DNA of 64,000 bases, from positions 186,001 to 250,000 of the forward strand of contig NZ_JAVBIK010000001.1 in assembly GCF_032193805.1 (NCBI RefSeq), in the 5' to 3' direction. The notes under the pieces were generated by a model. That model ran no database searches. It had not been told where the DNA came from and saw only the letters and a list, made by a program, of their open reading frames with translations. Of the stretch, positions 42,542-50,960 are shown piece by piece (position 1 is the first letter of the stretch; every line of letters begins with the position of its first letter). The translations under genes and the position numbers were made by a program. This DNA is from Rhodoferax potami (GTDB lineage Bacteria > Pseudomonadota > Gammaproteobacteria > Burkholderiales > Burkholderiaceae_C).

Positions 42542-42797
42542 CAAATATCTATCATTTGTCCAGCAAATGACGTTGCCGTTCAATTGGGCAAAATTACCTG
42601 TTGGCAGTGCGATACTCTCAACGAGATTCTGATGGGCGGAGTATCGCTGCGCGTTGGCAATAGATGGCAATCGCAGCCTCATGAGCAAAAGAACAAGGGG
42701 GAAGCGTGAAATCTTCAATTCGCGAGAGCAAGCGTAGGGTGTTGATGCTGACTGTGATGCGACGAGCCGCCCCTTCAACGACATACCAGGGGCTTTA

Positions 42798-45140
42798 ATG
42801 GACGCCAAAGAAAAGAAAGAACTCAGCGAATCTGACATCAAGGCCAAATTCATTACCCCTGCAATCATCAAAGCAGGCTGGGATGAAATAGCCCATATTC
42901 GTCGCGAAGTTACGCTCACACCTGGTCCAGTCGTTGTGCGAGGCAACTTATCTTCTCGGAATAAGAAAAAGAAGAAGTTTGCCGACTACGTCCTGCAGAA
43001 GGAAAAAGGCGTTCCTATCGCCGTAATTGAGGCAAAGGACAACAACTGCACGATCAGCCATGGCCTTCAACAAGCATTGGGATACGCTGACATCCTTGAT
43101 GTTCCATGTGCATTCAGTTCAAACGGCGACGGCTTTGCCAGCCATAACAAAGCTGCAGCAGCGGGCGAGGACACGGAAACTGAGTTCGCCATGGACGCGT
43201 TTCCATCACCAGATTTGCTTTGGCAGCGGTACAAACAATTCAGAGGCATCTCGGATGCAAACGAGGAGCTGGTTACCGAGCCGTATTTCGACGCAGGTGG
43301 CGGCAAGGAGCCGCGTTACTACCAGGCAGAAGCCATAAATCGAGTTATGGAAAGAGTCGCCCAGGGGCAAAAACGTTTGCTGCTGGTGATGGCAACCGGT
43401 ACTGGCAAGACTTACACAACCTTCCAGATCATCTATCGCCTCTGGAAGGCCAAAAAAGTCAAACGCATCCTCTTCTTGGTAGACCGCAATATTTTGGTCG
43501 ATCAGACCTTAGTCAACGACTTCAAGCCCTTTGGCTCGGTCATGACCAAGATCAAAAATCGAAAAATCGATCCAGCCTACGAGGTCTACCTTGGCTTGTA
43601 TCAAGCACTAACCGGCCCCGACGAAGAAGACAAGATTTTCAGGGCCGTCAAAAGGGACTTTTTTGACCTTATCGTGATTGATGAGTGTCATCGCGGCAGC
43701 GCCAAAGAGGACTCGGCGTGGAGGGAAATCCTTGAATATTTTGAAGGCGCAATCCAGCTTGGCTTGACTGCCACACCCAAGGAAACCAAGTACGCCTCAA
43801 ACATCACTTACTTTGGCGAGTCGATCTACACCTACTCTTTGAAGCAAGGTATCCAAGATGGATTTCTTGCACCCTACAAAGTGGTGCGCATCAATATCGA
43901 CAAAGACCTCGAAGGTTGGACGCCGCCAGCAGGCATGACGGACGACCTTGGCAACGAAATTGAGCAACGCGAATTCAACCAGGTCGATATGGACCGCAAG
44001 TTGGTACTGAATAAGCGCACAAAGCTCGTGGCAGAACGGGTAATGAAACTGCTCAATGCCACCGATCCGTTTCAAAAGACCATCATCTTTTGTGAGGACA
44101 TCGATCACGCCGAGCGCATGCGCAAGGCCATCGTCAATGCTTCCGGGCCGCTAGCCAAAGAAAACAGCAAGTATGTGATGCGCATTACAGGCGACAGCAT
44201 CGAAGGCAAAGCGGAGCTAGACAACTTCATTGACCCGGAAAGTCGCTATCCCGTCATTGCCACCACATCAGAGTTGTTGACAACCGGCGTGGATGCCAAG
44301 ACCTGCAAACTCATCGTGCTCGACAAGAGCATCAATTCTATGACTACGTTCAAGCAGATCGTAGGTCGTGGCACGCGCATTGATGAGCCGCACAACAAGT
44401 ATTTCTTCACCATCATGGACTTTAAAAAAGCCACTGAGCTTTTCAAAGATCCGGAATTTGATGGTGAGCCTGTGGTCATCTACGAACCCGACGGCGACGA
44501 CGACCCCGTACCACCAGACCCAGAACCGGGTGAAGACGACGCTGGGGATTACGAGGACGACGGCCAAACCGTCAAGAAATTTCATGTCAGTGGTGTGGAA
44601 GTACGCATCCTTTCGGAGCGAGTGGAATACATCGGCGAGGACGGTCAAATGGTCACGGAGAGTTACCGCGACTACAGCCGCAAGAACATCCGCAAGGAAT
44701 TTGCCTCGCTGGATGACTTCTTGCAGAAGTGGAGCAGCACGAAGAAGAAGGCCGCCATCATTGAAGAGCTGGCCGAATACGGGATTGAGTTGCCAAAGCT
44801 TGCCCAAGAAGTGGGTAAAGATTATGGTGACTTTGACCTGATCTGCCACATCGCCTTCGACCAACCCCCTTTGACACGCAGCGAGCGCGCTAACAACGTG
44901 AAGAAGCGCAACTACTTCGCGCAGTATGGCGAGCAAGTCCGGGCCGTACTGGAAGCCCTGCTCGACAAATACGCCGACGAAGGCGTCACCAGCATTGAAA
45001 ACAACAACGTGCTGAAGCTGGACCCATTCAGAACACTGGGCACACCGGTCGAAATCATCAATGGTGTTTTCGGTGGCAAGGCGAAATACGAACAAGCCGT
45101 AACGGAACTTGAAGACGAGCTCTTCAAAAAAGCAAGTTAA
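42798..45140 (+). CDS. hsdR: Type I restriction enzyme R subunit (EcoEI-like)
   Basis: 780 residues. N-terminal HSDR_N nuclease with Asp63 and Glu78-Ala-Lys80 (VIEAKD). SF2 motor with Walker A ATGTGKT at 199-205, DECH at 295-298, TATPKET, and QIVGRGTR near 520. The C-terminal EcoEI_R_C-type domain binds the methylase. It cuts unmodified DNA after ATP-driven translocation. An acidic Asp/Glu/Pro stretch (DGDDDPVPPDPEPGEDDAGD) marks the linker. AT-rich DNA upstream likely holds the operon promoter. hsdM follows after 17 bp. Confidence 0.95.
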   Translation: MDAKEKKELSESDIKAKFITPAIIKAGWDEIAHIRREVTLTPGPVVVRGNLSSRNKKKKKFADYVLQKEKGVPIAVIEAKDNNCTISHGLQQALGYADILDVPCAFSSNGDGFASHNKAAAAGEDTETEFAMDAFPSPDLLWQRYKQFRGISDANEELVTEPYFDAGGGKEPRYYQAEAINRVMERVAQGQKRLLLVMATGTGKTYTTFQIIYRLWKAKKVKRILFLVDRNILVDQTLVNDFKPFGSVMTKIKNRKIDPAYEVYLGLYQALTGPDEEDKIFRAVKRDFFDLIVIDECHRGSAKEDSAWREILEYFEGAIQLGLTATPKETKYASNITYFGESIYTYSLKQGIQDGFLAPYKVVRINIDKDLEGWTPPAGMTDDLGNEIEQREFNQVDMDRKLVLNKRTKLVAERVMKLLNATDPFQKTIIFCEDIDHAERMRKAIVNASGPLAKENSKYVMRITGDSIEGKAELDNFIDPESRYPVIATTSELLTTGVDAKTCKLIVLDKSINSMTTFKQIVGRGTRIDEPHNKYFFTIMDFKKATELFKDPEFDGEPVVIYEPDGDDDPVPPDPEPGEDDAGDYEDDGQTVKKFHVSGVEVRILSERVEYIGEDGQMVTESYRDYSRKNIRKEFASLDDFLQKWSSTKKKAAIIEELAEYGIELPKLAQEVGKDYGDFDLICHIAFDQPPLTRSERANNVKKRNYFAQYGEQVRAVLEALLDKYADEGVTSIENNNVLKLDPFRTLGTPVEIINGVFGGKAKYEQAVTELEDELFKKAS

Positions 45141-45157
45141 ACCAATCAGGAAATTAG

Positions 45158-46651
45158 ATGAGCAATGTCAGCGGAGTTATTAAGTCCATTCAGGACCTCA
45201 TGCGCAAGGATGTCGGCGTTGACGGCGATGCCCAGCGCATCAGCCAACTGGTGTGGATGTTTTTTCTAAAAATTTACGATGACCGCGAAGCAGAAATCGA
45301 GCTACTGGAAGACAACTACAAGTCGCCATTGCCAGAACACCTGCGTTGGCGCAATTGGGCATCTGACCCGGAAGGCATAACTGGCGACGCACTCAATGAC
45401 TTTGTTAACTTGCAACTGTTTCCAACGCTAAAAGCCAAGCTGATGGTTAGCGGCGAAGCTGGCAAGCGAGCACTGGTGATTCGCAACGTGTTCGAAGATG
45501 CCTACAACTACATGAAGTCAGGCACCCTGATGCGGCAGGTGATCAACAAGATTTGTGAGATCAACTTCAACAACACCGAGGACCGCCACACCTTTGGCAG
45601 CATCTACGAGCAAATTCTCAAAGACCTGCAAAGCGCTGGCAATGCCGGTGAGTTCTACACACCACGCGCTGTGACCAAGTTCATCGTAGACCGGGTGGAC
45701 CCGAAACTAGAAGAAAGCGTGCTGGACCCAGCCTGTGGCACTGGCGGATTTCTGTCCTGCACCATTGACCACAAGCGCGTCAACTATGTGAAGAATGCCG
45801 ATGACGAAGCCGCGTTGGTAGCCAGCATCCACGGCGTGGAGAAAAAATCGCTCCCCCACATGCTGTGCACTACCAACATGATCTTGCATGGCATTGATAC
45901 GCCCACGCAGATAGAGCACGACAACATGCTGAGTCGCCGTGCGTACAAAGATTATGGGGACGCCGACCGGGTGAACGTGATTATCACTAACCCGCCCTTT
46001 GGTGGAATGGAAGAAGACGGTGTCGAAAACCAGTTCCCTGCCACGTTGCGCACTCGTGAAACCGCCGATCTATTTATGGCGTTGGTGGTGAAGCTATTGA
46101 AAAACCATGGTCGCGCCGCTGTGGTCTTGCCAGATGGTTTTCTGTTTGGCGAGGGTATGAAGACCCGCCTGAAAGAAATGTTGCTCAAGCAGTGCCACCT
46201 GCACACCATCGTTCGCCTGCCCAATGGGGTTTTCAACCCTTACACAGGGATCAAAACCAACATTCTGTTCTTTACAAAGAAACCAGAAAGCGAATGGCCT
46301 GCCACTAGAGAAGTCTGGTTCTACGAGCACCCCTACCCCGAAGGCATCACCAGCTACAACAAGACCCGCCCCATGCAGGTCGAAGAATTCGCCACCGAAT
46401 GCGCCTGGTGGGGAAGCGAGGCAGATGGCTTTGCCGCTCGCGTCGAGACCCCGCAAGCCTGGAAGATGAGCCTCGAAGCCTTGACCGAGCGCAATTACAA
46501 CCTCGACGTCAAGAACCCCCACATCGGTGAACAGATCAACCACGACCCTGAAGAGCTGCTCACACAGTATCAGGGTCAGCAACAAAACATCCAGACCCTG
46601 CGCGATCAGCTCAAGACCATCCTCGCAGCGGCCCTGAGCGGAGCACGCTGA
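45158..46651 (+). CDS. hsdM: Type I restriction-modification DNA methyltransferase M subunit
   Basis: 497 residues. N-terminal helical domain (HsdM_N, residues 5-140), then the adenine-methylase domain with the AdoMet motif DPACGTGGF near 190 and catalytic NPPFGG at 278. It methylates adenine in the sequence chosen by HsdS. Preceded by an AGGAAATTAG site. hsdS starts two bases after the stop. No damage visible. Confidence 0.95.
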   Translation: MSNVSGVIKSIQDLMRKDVGVDGDAQRISQLVWMFFLKIYDDREAEIELLEDNYKSPLPEHLRWRNWASDPEGITGDALNDFVNLQLFPTLKAKLMVSGEAGKRALVIRNVFEDAYNYMKSGTLMRQVINKICEINFNNTEDRHTFGSIYEQILKDLQSAGNAGEFYTPRAVTKFIVDRVDPKLEESVLDPACGTGGFLSCTIDHKRVNYVKNADDEAALVASIHGVEKKSLPHMLCTTNMILHGIDTPTQIEHDNMLSRRAYKDYGDADRVNVIITNPPFGGMEEDGVENQFPATLRTRETADLFMALVVKLLKNHGRAAVVLPDGFLFGEGMKTRLKEMLLKQCHLHTIVRLPNGVFNPYTGIKTNILFFTKKPESEWPATREVWFYEHPYPEGITSYNKTRPMQVEEFATECAWWGSEADGFAARVETPQAWKMSLEALTERNYNLDVKNPHIGEQINHDPEELLTQYQGQQQNIQTLRDQLKTILAAALSGAR

Positions 46652-46653
46652 GT

Positions 46654-48381
46654 ATGACCGCCGATCAACTCATCACCGAACACATCGACCTGTGGACAGC
46701 CGCCATCAAGCGCAGATCCACCGCTGGCCGGGGCTCGTCCCGCAAAATTGAGCTGTATGGCATCAAGAAACTGCGTGAGCTGATTCTGGAATTGGCGGTG
46801 CGTGGCTTGCTGGTGCCGCAAGATCCGAAGGACGAGCCCGCCAGCGAACTGCTCAAGAAGATCGCCACCGAGAGGGCGAGGCTGGTAAAGGAGGGGAAGA
46901 TTAAGCAGGACAAATCTTTGTCTTCGACGAGCGTCGGAAGAGCCCTACCTTACATCCCAACAGGTTGGGCTTGTGAGCGTTTTGGCAATTTTGCAGTTAT
47001 CGAACGCGGCGGATCGCCAAGACCTATCCAGTCCTATCTGACTGATCAACCAGATGGACTCAATTGGATAAAAATTGGCGATACAGATATCGGGGGCAAG
47101 TACATCATCGCCACGAGAGAAAAGATCACTAAGGAGGGTCTGAGTAAAACAAGGATGGTATACCCCGGTGATTTTCTATTGACTAATTCGATGAGTTTTG
47201 GTCGTCCTTACATTACGAAAATTGAAGGATGCATTCACGACGGATGGCTTCGAATCAGCCCTTCGGAGTATCTAAACAAAGACTTTTTGTATCTCCTACT
47301 TTCATCCCCATACATTGCCAAGGCTTTCACTGATGCTGCGGCAGGTGCTGTTGTTCAAAACTTAAACTCAGAAAAAGTCAGAGAAGTTTTGATCTTGCTA
47401 CCTCCTCTGGCCGAGCAACACCGCATCGTCGCCAAAGTCGATGAGCTGATGGCGCTGTGCGACCAGCTTGAGCAACAGACGTACGCCAGCCTCAGCGCCC
47501 ATCAGACGCTGGTGGAAACTTTGTTGAACGCGCTCACCGGTGCGGCCGATCACGCGCAGTTCGCCAGCGCCTGGCAGCGCATCGCCGAACACTTCGACAC
47601 CCTCTTCACCACCGAAGAAAGCATTGACCAGCTCAAGCAAACCCTCCTGCAACTCGCCGTAATGGGCAAGCTCGTCCCCCAAGACCCCAAGGATGAACAC
47701 GCTAGCGAACCCCTCAAAAGGATCGCTGCCGAGAAGGCGAAGCTGGTGAAAGAAGGGAGGATCAAGGCGGGCAAATTGCTTTCACCAATCGCTAAAGAAG
47801 AAACTCCGTTTGCTATGCCCAGTGGATGGGCAGTTGCTCGTTTGGCTAACGTTATCAATGTGCTTAACGGACGTGCTTACAGTAAGCATGAGATGCTTTC
47901 AGAAGGGACGCCAATCCTGCGTGTCGGGAATTTGTTCACGTCTAACGAGTGGTACTTTTCCGATCTCGAGCTAGAGCCAGAAAAGTACATTGATGACGGA
48001 GATTTGATTTTTGCGTGGTCTGCCTCATTCGGTCCATTCATTTGGCAAGGCGGTAAGGTCATCTACCATTACCACATTTGGAAGATGGATTTTTTCAGCA
48101 AGGCCGAGGTAGATAAGTACTTCTTCAGGCATTACTTGCAAGCCATATCGGCAGCAATCAAAGAATCTGGCAACGGAATTGCCATGATCCACATGACGAA
48201 AGAGCGGATGGAAAGGCTGGTACTGCCCATTCCACCGCTAGCAGAACAACACCGTATCGTCGCCAAACTTGACGAACTAATGGTGCTGTGCGACCAGCTC
48301 AAATCCCGCCTGAGTGATGCGCAAACCACGCAACTGCATCTGGCCGAGGCCCTGGCCGAGCAGGCGCTGGTGGAGGCCTGA
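46654..48381 (+). CDS. hsdS: Type I restriction specificity subunit S
   Basis: 575 residues with two target-recognition domains (about 95-250 and 380-530) joined by conserved helices. The helical pattern PLAEQHRIVAK-DELM-LCDQL appears twice (~253 and ~533), and the LVPQDPKDE...LVKEG block also twice, showing the usual internal duplication. The domains set the two halves of the recognition site, which cannot be read from sequence. AT-rich composition in the recognition domains is typical of their fast exchange. Confidence 0.94.
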   Translation: MTADQLITEHIDLWTAAIKRRSTAGRGSSRKIELYGIKKLRELILELAVRGLLVPQDPKDEPASELLKKIATERARLVKEGKIKQDKSLSSTSVGRALPYIPTGWACERFGNFAVIERGGSPRPIQSYLTDQPDGLNWIKIGDTDIGGKYIIATREKITKEGLSKTRMVYPGDFLLTNSMSFGRPYITKIEGCIHDGWLRISPSEYLNKDFLYLLLSSPYIAKAFTDAAAGAVVQNLNSEKVREVLILLPPLAEQHRIVAKVDELMALCDQLEQQTYASLSAHQTLVETLLNALTGAADHAQFASAWQRIAEHFDTLFTTEESIDQLKQTLLQLAVMGKLVPQDPKDEHASEPLKRIAAEKAKLVKEGRIKAGKLLSPIAKEETPFAMPSGWAVARLANVINVLNGRAYSKHEMLSEGTPILRVGNLFTSNEWYFSDLELEPEKYIDDGDLIFAWSASFGPFIWQGGKVIYHYHIWKMDFFSKAEVDKYFFRHYLQAISAAIKESGNGIAMIHMTKERMERLVLPIPPLAEQHRIVAKLDELMVLCDQLKSRLSDAQTTQLHLAEALAEQALVEA

Positions 48382-48383
48382 GC

Positions 48384-49517
48384 ATGAATGCGCGGGCTGA
48401 ATCCTGGTGTCAGGCCGATGGTCACGCCGACTTTGAACTGTTTGAAGACTTCAATGCCTGGATTGATCAGGGCGAAGTAAATCTGGATCTACCTCTGCTG
48501 CTCAAGCTTGGCTCGGTCGGCCTTTCCCAACCCAGCAAAGCCTTTTTCGCTGGCGACCGGGAGGCTTACGAGCAAGCGTTGAGCGCCTATCGCATCGACC
48601 GACGCCAAGAGGTGCTAAGCCGCGCGCAGTTGATCGAGGCTTTCGGTGAAGAAGATGGCAACCATTGGTTTGAACGCAATGAACAGCGTTTCAGCCAATT
48701 GCTTGAGCGTCTGGCAGAGAAGATGGTGGTGCCATTCATCGGCGCGGGTATTTCAGTTGATGGGGGCTTCCCCACCTGGGCCAATCATTTGCGACAACAA
48801 GGGCGCACGGCGGGCATCCCAAAGGAACAGATTGAAACCTGGCTGGCCGCTGGCGAATATGAGCAGTTCATTGAACACATAGAGCAGAAGAATGGACGCG
48901 ACGCTTTCGCCCAAGAAATCCGCGACGTATTTGGCAAGCTCGGTAGCATCCAAGGCATCACGCTGATCATTTCCGAACTATTCAAAGACACGCTGATCAC
49001 CACGAACTACGACCGACTGCTGGAACAGGTTTACGACACGGGCGCGGATTCGCGGGTACAGGTGATCAACGGTGTGACAGCCATGGAAGTGCCACTGGCC
49101 GACAAAGTGACGATCATCAAGATGCACGGCGATTTCAAAAACCCGGCAAGGTGCATTTTGGGCAAGGCGCAATACGATCAGGCCTACGGCGAGGCGCAGC
49201 TAGATATGGATCGCCCTATCCCGAAGATGCTGCGCTATCACTACAGTAACAACAGCCTTTTGTTCGTTGGTTGTAGCTTGAAAAGTGACAGGACACTGCA
49301 GGTCTTTCAAGCCACCAAGGAGCAGGCGGGCGACAAACTGTTCCCTCAACATTTCGCCATCGAGCAAGCGCCGGATCAGCTTGAGGAACTTGTGGAACGC
49401 AACGGGGAACTGGCGAGTCTGGGTATCACGGCCATTTGGTATCCCAAGGGCCAGCACAATCAAGTCGAGGCGATCCTCCGCCATGCAAGGAATGAACTGA
49501 ACCACAGCCGTAGATGA
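48384..49517 (+). CDS. SIR2-like domain protein in the type I restriction operon
   Basis: 377 residues. The N-terminal ~110 residues are helical and of unknown family. The SIR2_2-type domain follows: GAGIS (120-124) with FPTW after it, TTNYD (206-210), MHGD (247-250, with the likely catalytic His248), and VGCSLKSDRT near 285. Such domains consume NAD+ in several anti-phage systems, for example Thoeris and the SIR2-HerA pairs. It begins two bases after hsdS and so is the last gene of the operon. A role as a back-up abortive arm is inference. No partner such as pAgo, HerA or TIR protein is nearby. Confidence 0.85.
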   Translation: MNARAESWCQADGHADFELFEDFNAWIDQGEVNLDLPLLLKLGSVGLSQPSKAFFAGDREAYEQALSAYRIDRRQEVLSRAQLIEAFGEEDGNHWFERNEQRFSQLLERLAEKMVVPFIGAGISVDGGFPTWANHLRQQGRTAGIPKEQIETWLAAGEYEQFIEHIEQKNGRDAFAQEIRDVFGKLGSIQGITLIISELFKDTLITTNYDRLLEQVYDTGADSRVQVINGVTAMEVPLADKVTIIKMHGDFKNPARCILGKAQYDQAYGEAQLDMDRPIPKMLRYHYSNNSLLFVGCSLKSDRTLQVFQATKEQAGDKLFPQHFAIEQAPDQLEELVERNGELASLGITAIWYPKGQHNQVEAILRHARNELNHSRR

Positions 49518-49626
49518 ACCACGTTGCGAATTCCTTGGAACTCTGCAATCAGTGGGGTTTTGGTGTGAATCCGATCACGTAGCGCCATGGGAACTAAGGC
49601 AGGTCGAGATTACACAATCTTCAACT

Positions 49627-49686
49627 GCTACTATATTTATAGCTGCTTGCGCACGTTCTACGAGGGCAGCTAGCGGCCTATTCGGC
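49627..49686 (+). repeat. Dispersed repeat, copy after the SIR2 gene
   Basis: GCTACTATATTTATAGCTGC, TTGCGCACGTTCTACGAGGG, CAGCTAGCGGCCTATT. This is close to the family consensus and lies in non-coding DNA 110 bp after the SIR2 stop. Confidence 0.7.
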
Positions 49687-49847
49687 ATATATATAGTGCT
49701 GCGCAAGAGCTTGATCAGCTTCCGCGAAGGCGGCAAGCAGCGACGAACCTTCGGCACTCGATGCGTGTCTGCGGCCTCCACCAGCGCGGTCATGCCGGGC
49801 GCACTGCCTGCTGAAAGGCGCTTTGCGCTGGTGGCAGTGCACCCAAC

Positions 49848-50131
49848 ATCACCGCTTTGCTATTGCGTGAGTCTGTAGCTTTGGTCAGTGGCCAATGCGG
49901 AGTACCGCAATGGCCAGGCACCACGAAGCTGGCGCGTAGCATCCTCCAGCAGCGCGGCCATGTGTCGCCGCGCTTGGTGGCAACGGCACATCACCGCTTG
50001 ACTCGGTTCGATGCTCTGTAGTCCCAGTCAGTGGGCACGGCGCAGTACCGCCATGCCCAAGGACCACAAAGCTGTCGCGTGGTGTGCGTGGCAGTTGTGG
50101 CACTCGCCCGCTACGGCCACCCGCTTCGCTT
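49848..50131 (+). repeat. Two diverged ~142-bp tandem units with covarying hairpins
   Basis: Units at 49848-49989 and 49990-50131 share, in order, ATCACCGCTT, CTGTAG, GTCAGTG, AGTACCGC, ACCAC, AAGCTG and CGCGT with the same spacing. Each contains a hairpin (49889-49916; 50032-50059) with an AGTA loop and one internal mismatch at the same position. The outer stem is TGGCCA/TGGCCA in one and TGGGCA/TGCCCA in the other, a compensatory change; a second inner pair also changes T-A to G-C. Confidence 0.6.
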
Positions 50132-50135
50132 TTAC

Positions 50136-50238
50136 ATAACGCCGCATTGCCCTCAGTGCCCGCCAGTCGCTGCGCTAAAGCTCCGCTTGGTGCCGGTCAC
50201 CGCTTCGCGCCCTGTCGGGTGAAGGCAACAGGCGTTAT
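50136..50238 (+). repeat. attC-like imperfect palindrome
   Basis: ATAACGCC (50136-50143) and GGCGTTAT (50231-50238) bracket inner TTGCC and GGCAA boxes, with GCA on one side and CA on the other as unpaired bases. This layout resembles an integron cassette attC site, though the 3' box GTTATGC departs from the strict consensus. No integron integrase or cassette array is in the window. Confidence 0.45.
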
Positions 50239-50522
50239 GCAAAGTGGCCTTCGCTGGAGTCGGTCGCACAGCCGTCGGCGCTTCCCGGTCGTTGGCACGC
50301 CCTACGCGCCGCCGTCTGCGCGCCCTTGTGGCTGTCGTGGCACCGTGGCATTGGTCAGGCGCTGCGCGCTGTGTGGTCAGTCAGTGGTCTGCGGCCAGTC
50401 ATGTGGTGTGTGCCCCCGCCCACCCTTGTGCTTCGCCGCTGCGCGGCATCAGCCCCGCGCTGGTCTGCCCGTCCGCCCCCCATGGGGGCTCCCTCAGCCC
50501 GCGCGCCTATTGGGTTGGCTTT

Positions 50523-50580
50523 GCTACATGTTTAGTAGCTAGTCACGCACGGAATACGGGGGCTACAGGCCTAACGGCCT
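50523..50580 (+). repeat. Dispersed repeat, copy near the island right end
   Basis: GCTACATGTTTAGTAGCTAG, TCACGCACGGAATACGG, GGGCTACAGGCC. Same orientation as 49627-49686, about 0.9 kb away. Confidence 0.65.
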
Positions 50581-50606
50581 GTAAGCCAGCGTGGCCGCTG
50601 GCTTAC
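50581..50606. terminator. Perfect 11-bp hairpin, possible terminator
   Basis: GTAAGCCAGCG and CGCTGGCTTAC with a TGGC loop, followed by CTTCTATT. The T-tract is weak. Confidence 0.4.
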
Positions 50607-50758
50607 CTTCTATTGCGACTTCGCACAAGGGGGTATCTAAGGTACTTCCTGAGCAAACTCACTCACGGGTGAATTGAACGGTGCGTGCGTTCTAGTTTGG
50701 AAACTACTCCTAGGGGGTAGTAATGTTGGATACGCACTTTCCGCCAGCTTTTGCAGCA

Positions 50759-50787
50759 GTGGGGGCAATGGTGGGGGCAATTTGACA
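50759..50787. repeat. Candidate integrase arm-type site, right
   Basis: Same 29 bp as 36847-36875 (two GTGGGGGCAAT units and TTGACA), 60 bp left of attR and in the same orientation. Confidence 0.65.
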
Positions 50788-50794
50788 AACTAGA

Positions 50795-50840
50795 GCCAAA
50801 AAGAAGAAAGGACTTAGAGCATTTCTACTCTAAGTCCTTG
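50795..50840 (-). terminator. Island-borne terminator for tRNA-Pro
   Basis: AAGGACTTAGAG (50808-50819) and CTCTAAGTCCTT (50828-50839) form a 12-bp stem. On the minus strand it is followed by TTTCTTCTTTTT. The island thus gives the tRNA both a new 3' end and a new terminator, replacing the one left behind at 36621-36650. Confidence 0.8.
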
Positions 50841-50847
50841 ATTCATA

Positions 50848-50894
50848 TGGTCGGTGTGAAAGGATTCGAACCTTCGACCCCTTGCACCCCATGC
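50848..50894. repeat. attR: 47-bp direct repeat within intact tRNA-Pro
   Basis: Identical to 36661-36707. Here it is the 3' part of the complete tRNA gene. One copy would remain after excision. Confidence 0.93.
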
Positions 50895-50924
50895 AAGTGC
50901 GCTACCAGGCTGCGCCACACACCG
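50848..50924 (-). tRNA. tRNA-Pro (anticodon GGG)
   Basis: 77 nt including an encoded CCA (50848-50850). Acceptor arms CGGTGTG and CACACCG pair over 7 bp. The anticodon stem CTTGC/GCAAG encloses a loop ATGGGGT, giving anticodon GGG. The T arm shows GGTTCGAATCC. It serves as the integration target of the island. Confidence 0.95.
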
Positions 50925-50960
50925 ATCGAGCCTCAAATTATAGCGTGAGTTTCAGCTGCT

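Larger units (their letters stand above)
49518..50758. other. ~1.2 kb non-coding island end with degenerate repeats
   Basis: No frame here has a start signal or familiar protein. It holds two dispersed repeats (49627, 50523), two ~142-bp tandem units (49848-50131), an attC-like palindrome (50136-50238) and a hairpin (50581-50606). It is very GC-rich from 50100 to 50500. Confidence 0.6.
36661..50847. mobile_element. 14.2-kb genomic island integrated in tRNA-Pro(GGG)
   Basis: Bounded by identical 47-bp repeats (36661-36707; 50848-50894). The integrase gene starts 168 bp inside attL. Contents in order: integrase, MazEF, dnaN 5' fragment, AlpA, CHC2 primase-like, RepA-like ATPase, two small proteins, hsdR-hsdM-hsdS, SIR2 protein, and ~1.3 kb of non-coding repeats. 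The intact tRNA is at the right end. No capsid, portal, terminase or conjugation genes are present, so it may rely on a helper phage or simply excise by its own integrase. Confidence 0.92.

Noticed and set aside
46654..48381. Frameshift or gene fusion in hsdS
   Set aside because: The internal duplication is the normal two-domain design of HsdS, and the frame is continuous.
48384..49517. Thoeris or pAgo-SIR2 system
   Set aside because: No TIR, HerA or Argonaute partner lies nearby; the only neighbours are the type I restriction genes.
49848..50131. CRISPR array
   Set aside because: Only two long diverged units, no short identical repeats with unique spacers, and no cas genes.
50031..50672. 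Several overlapping frames in the GC-rich island end
   Set aside because: All plus frames are open because of high GC; they contain the hairpin repeats and have no start signals.
49518..50758. Retron or other reverse-transcriptase-linked RNA
   Set aside because: No reverse transcriptase is present in the island; the hairpins alone do not support it.
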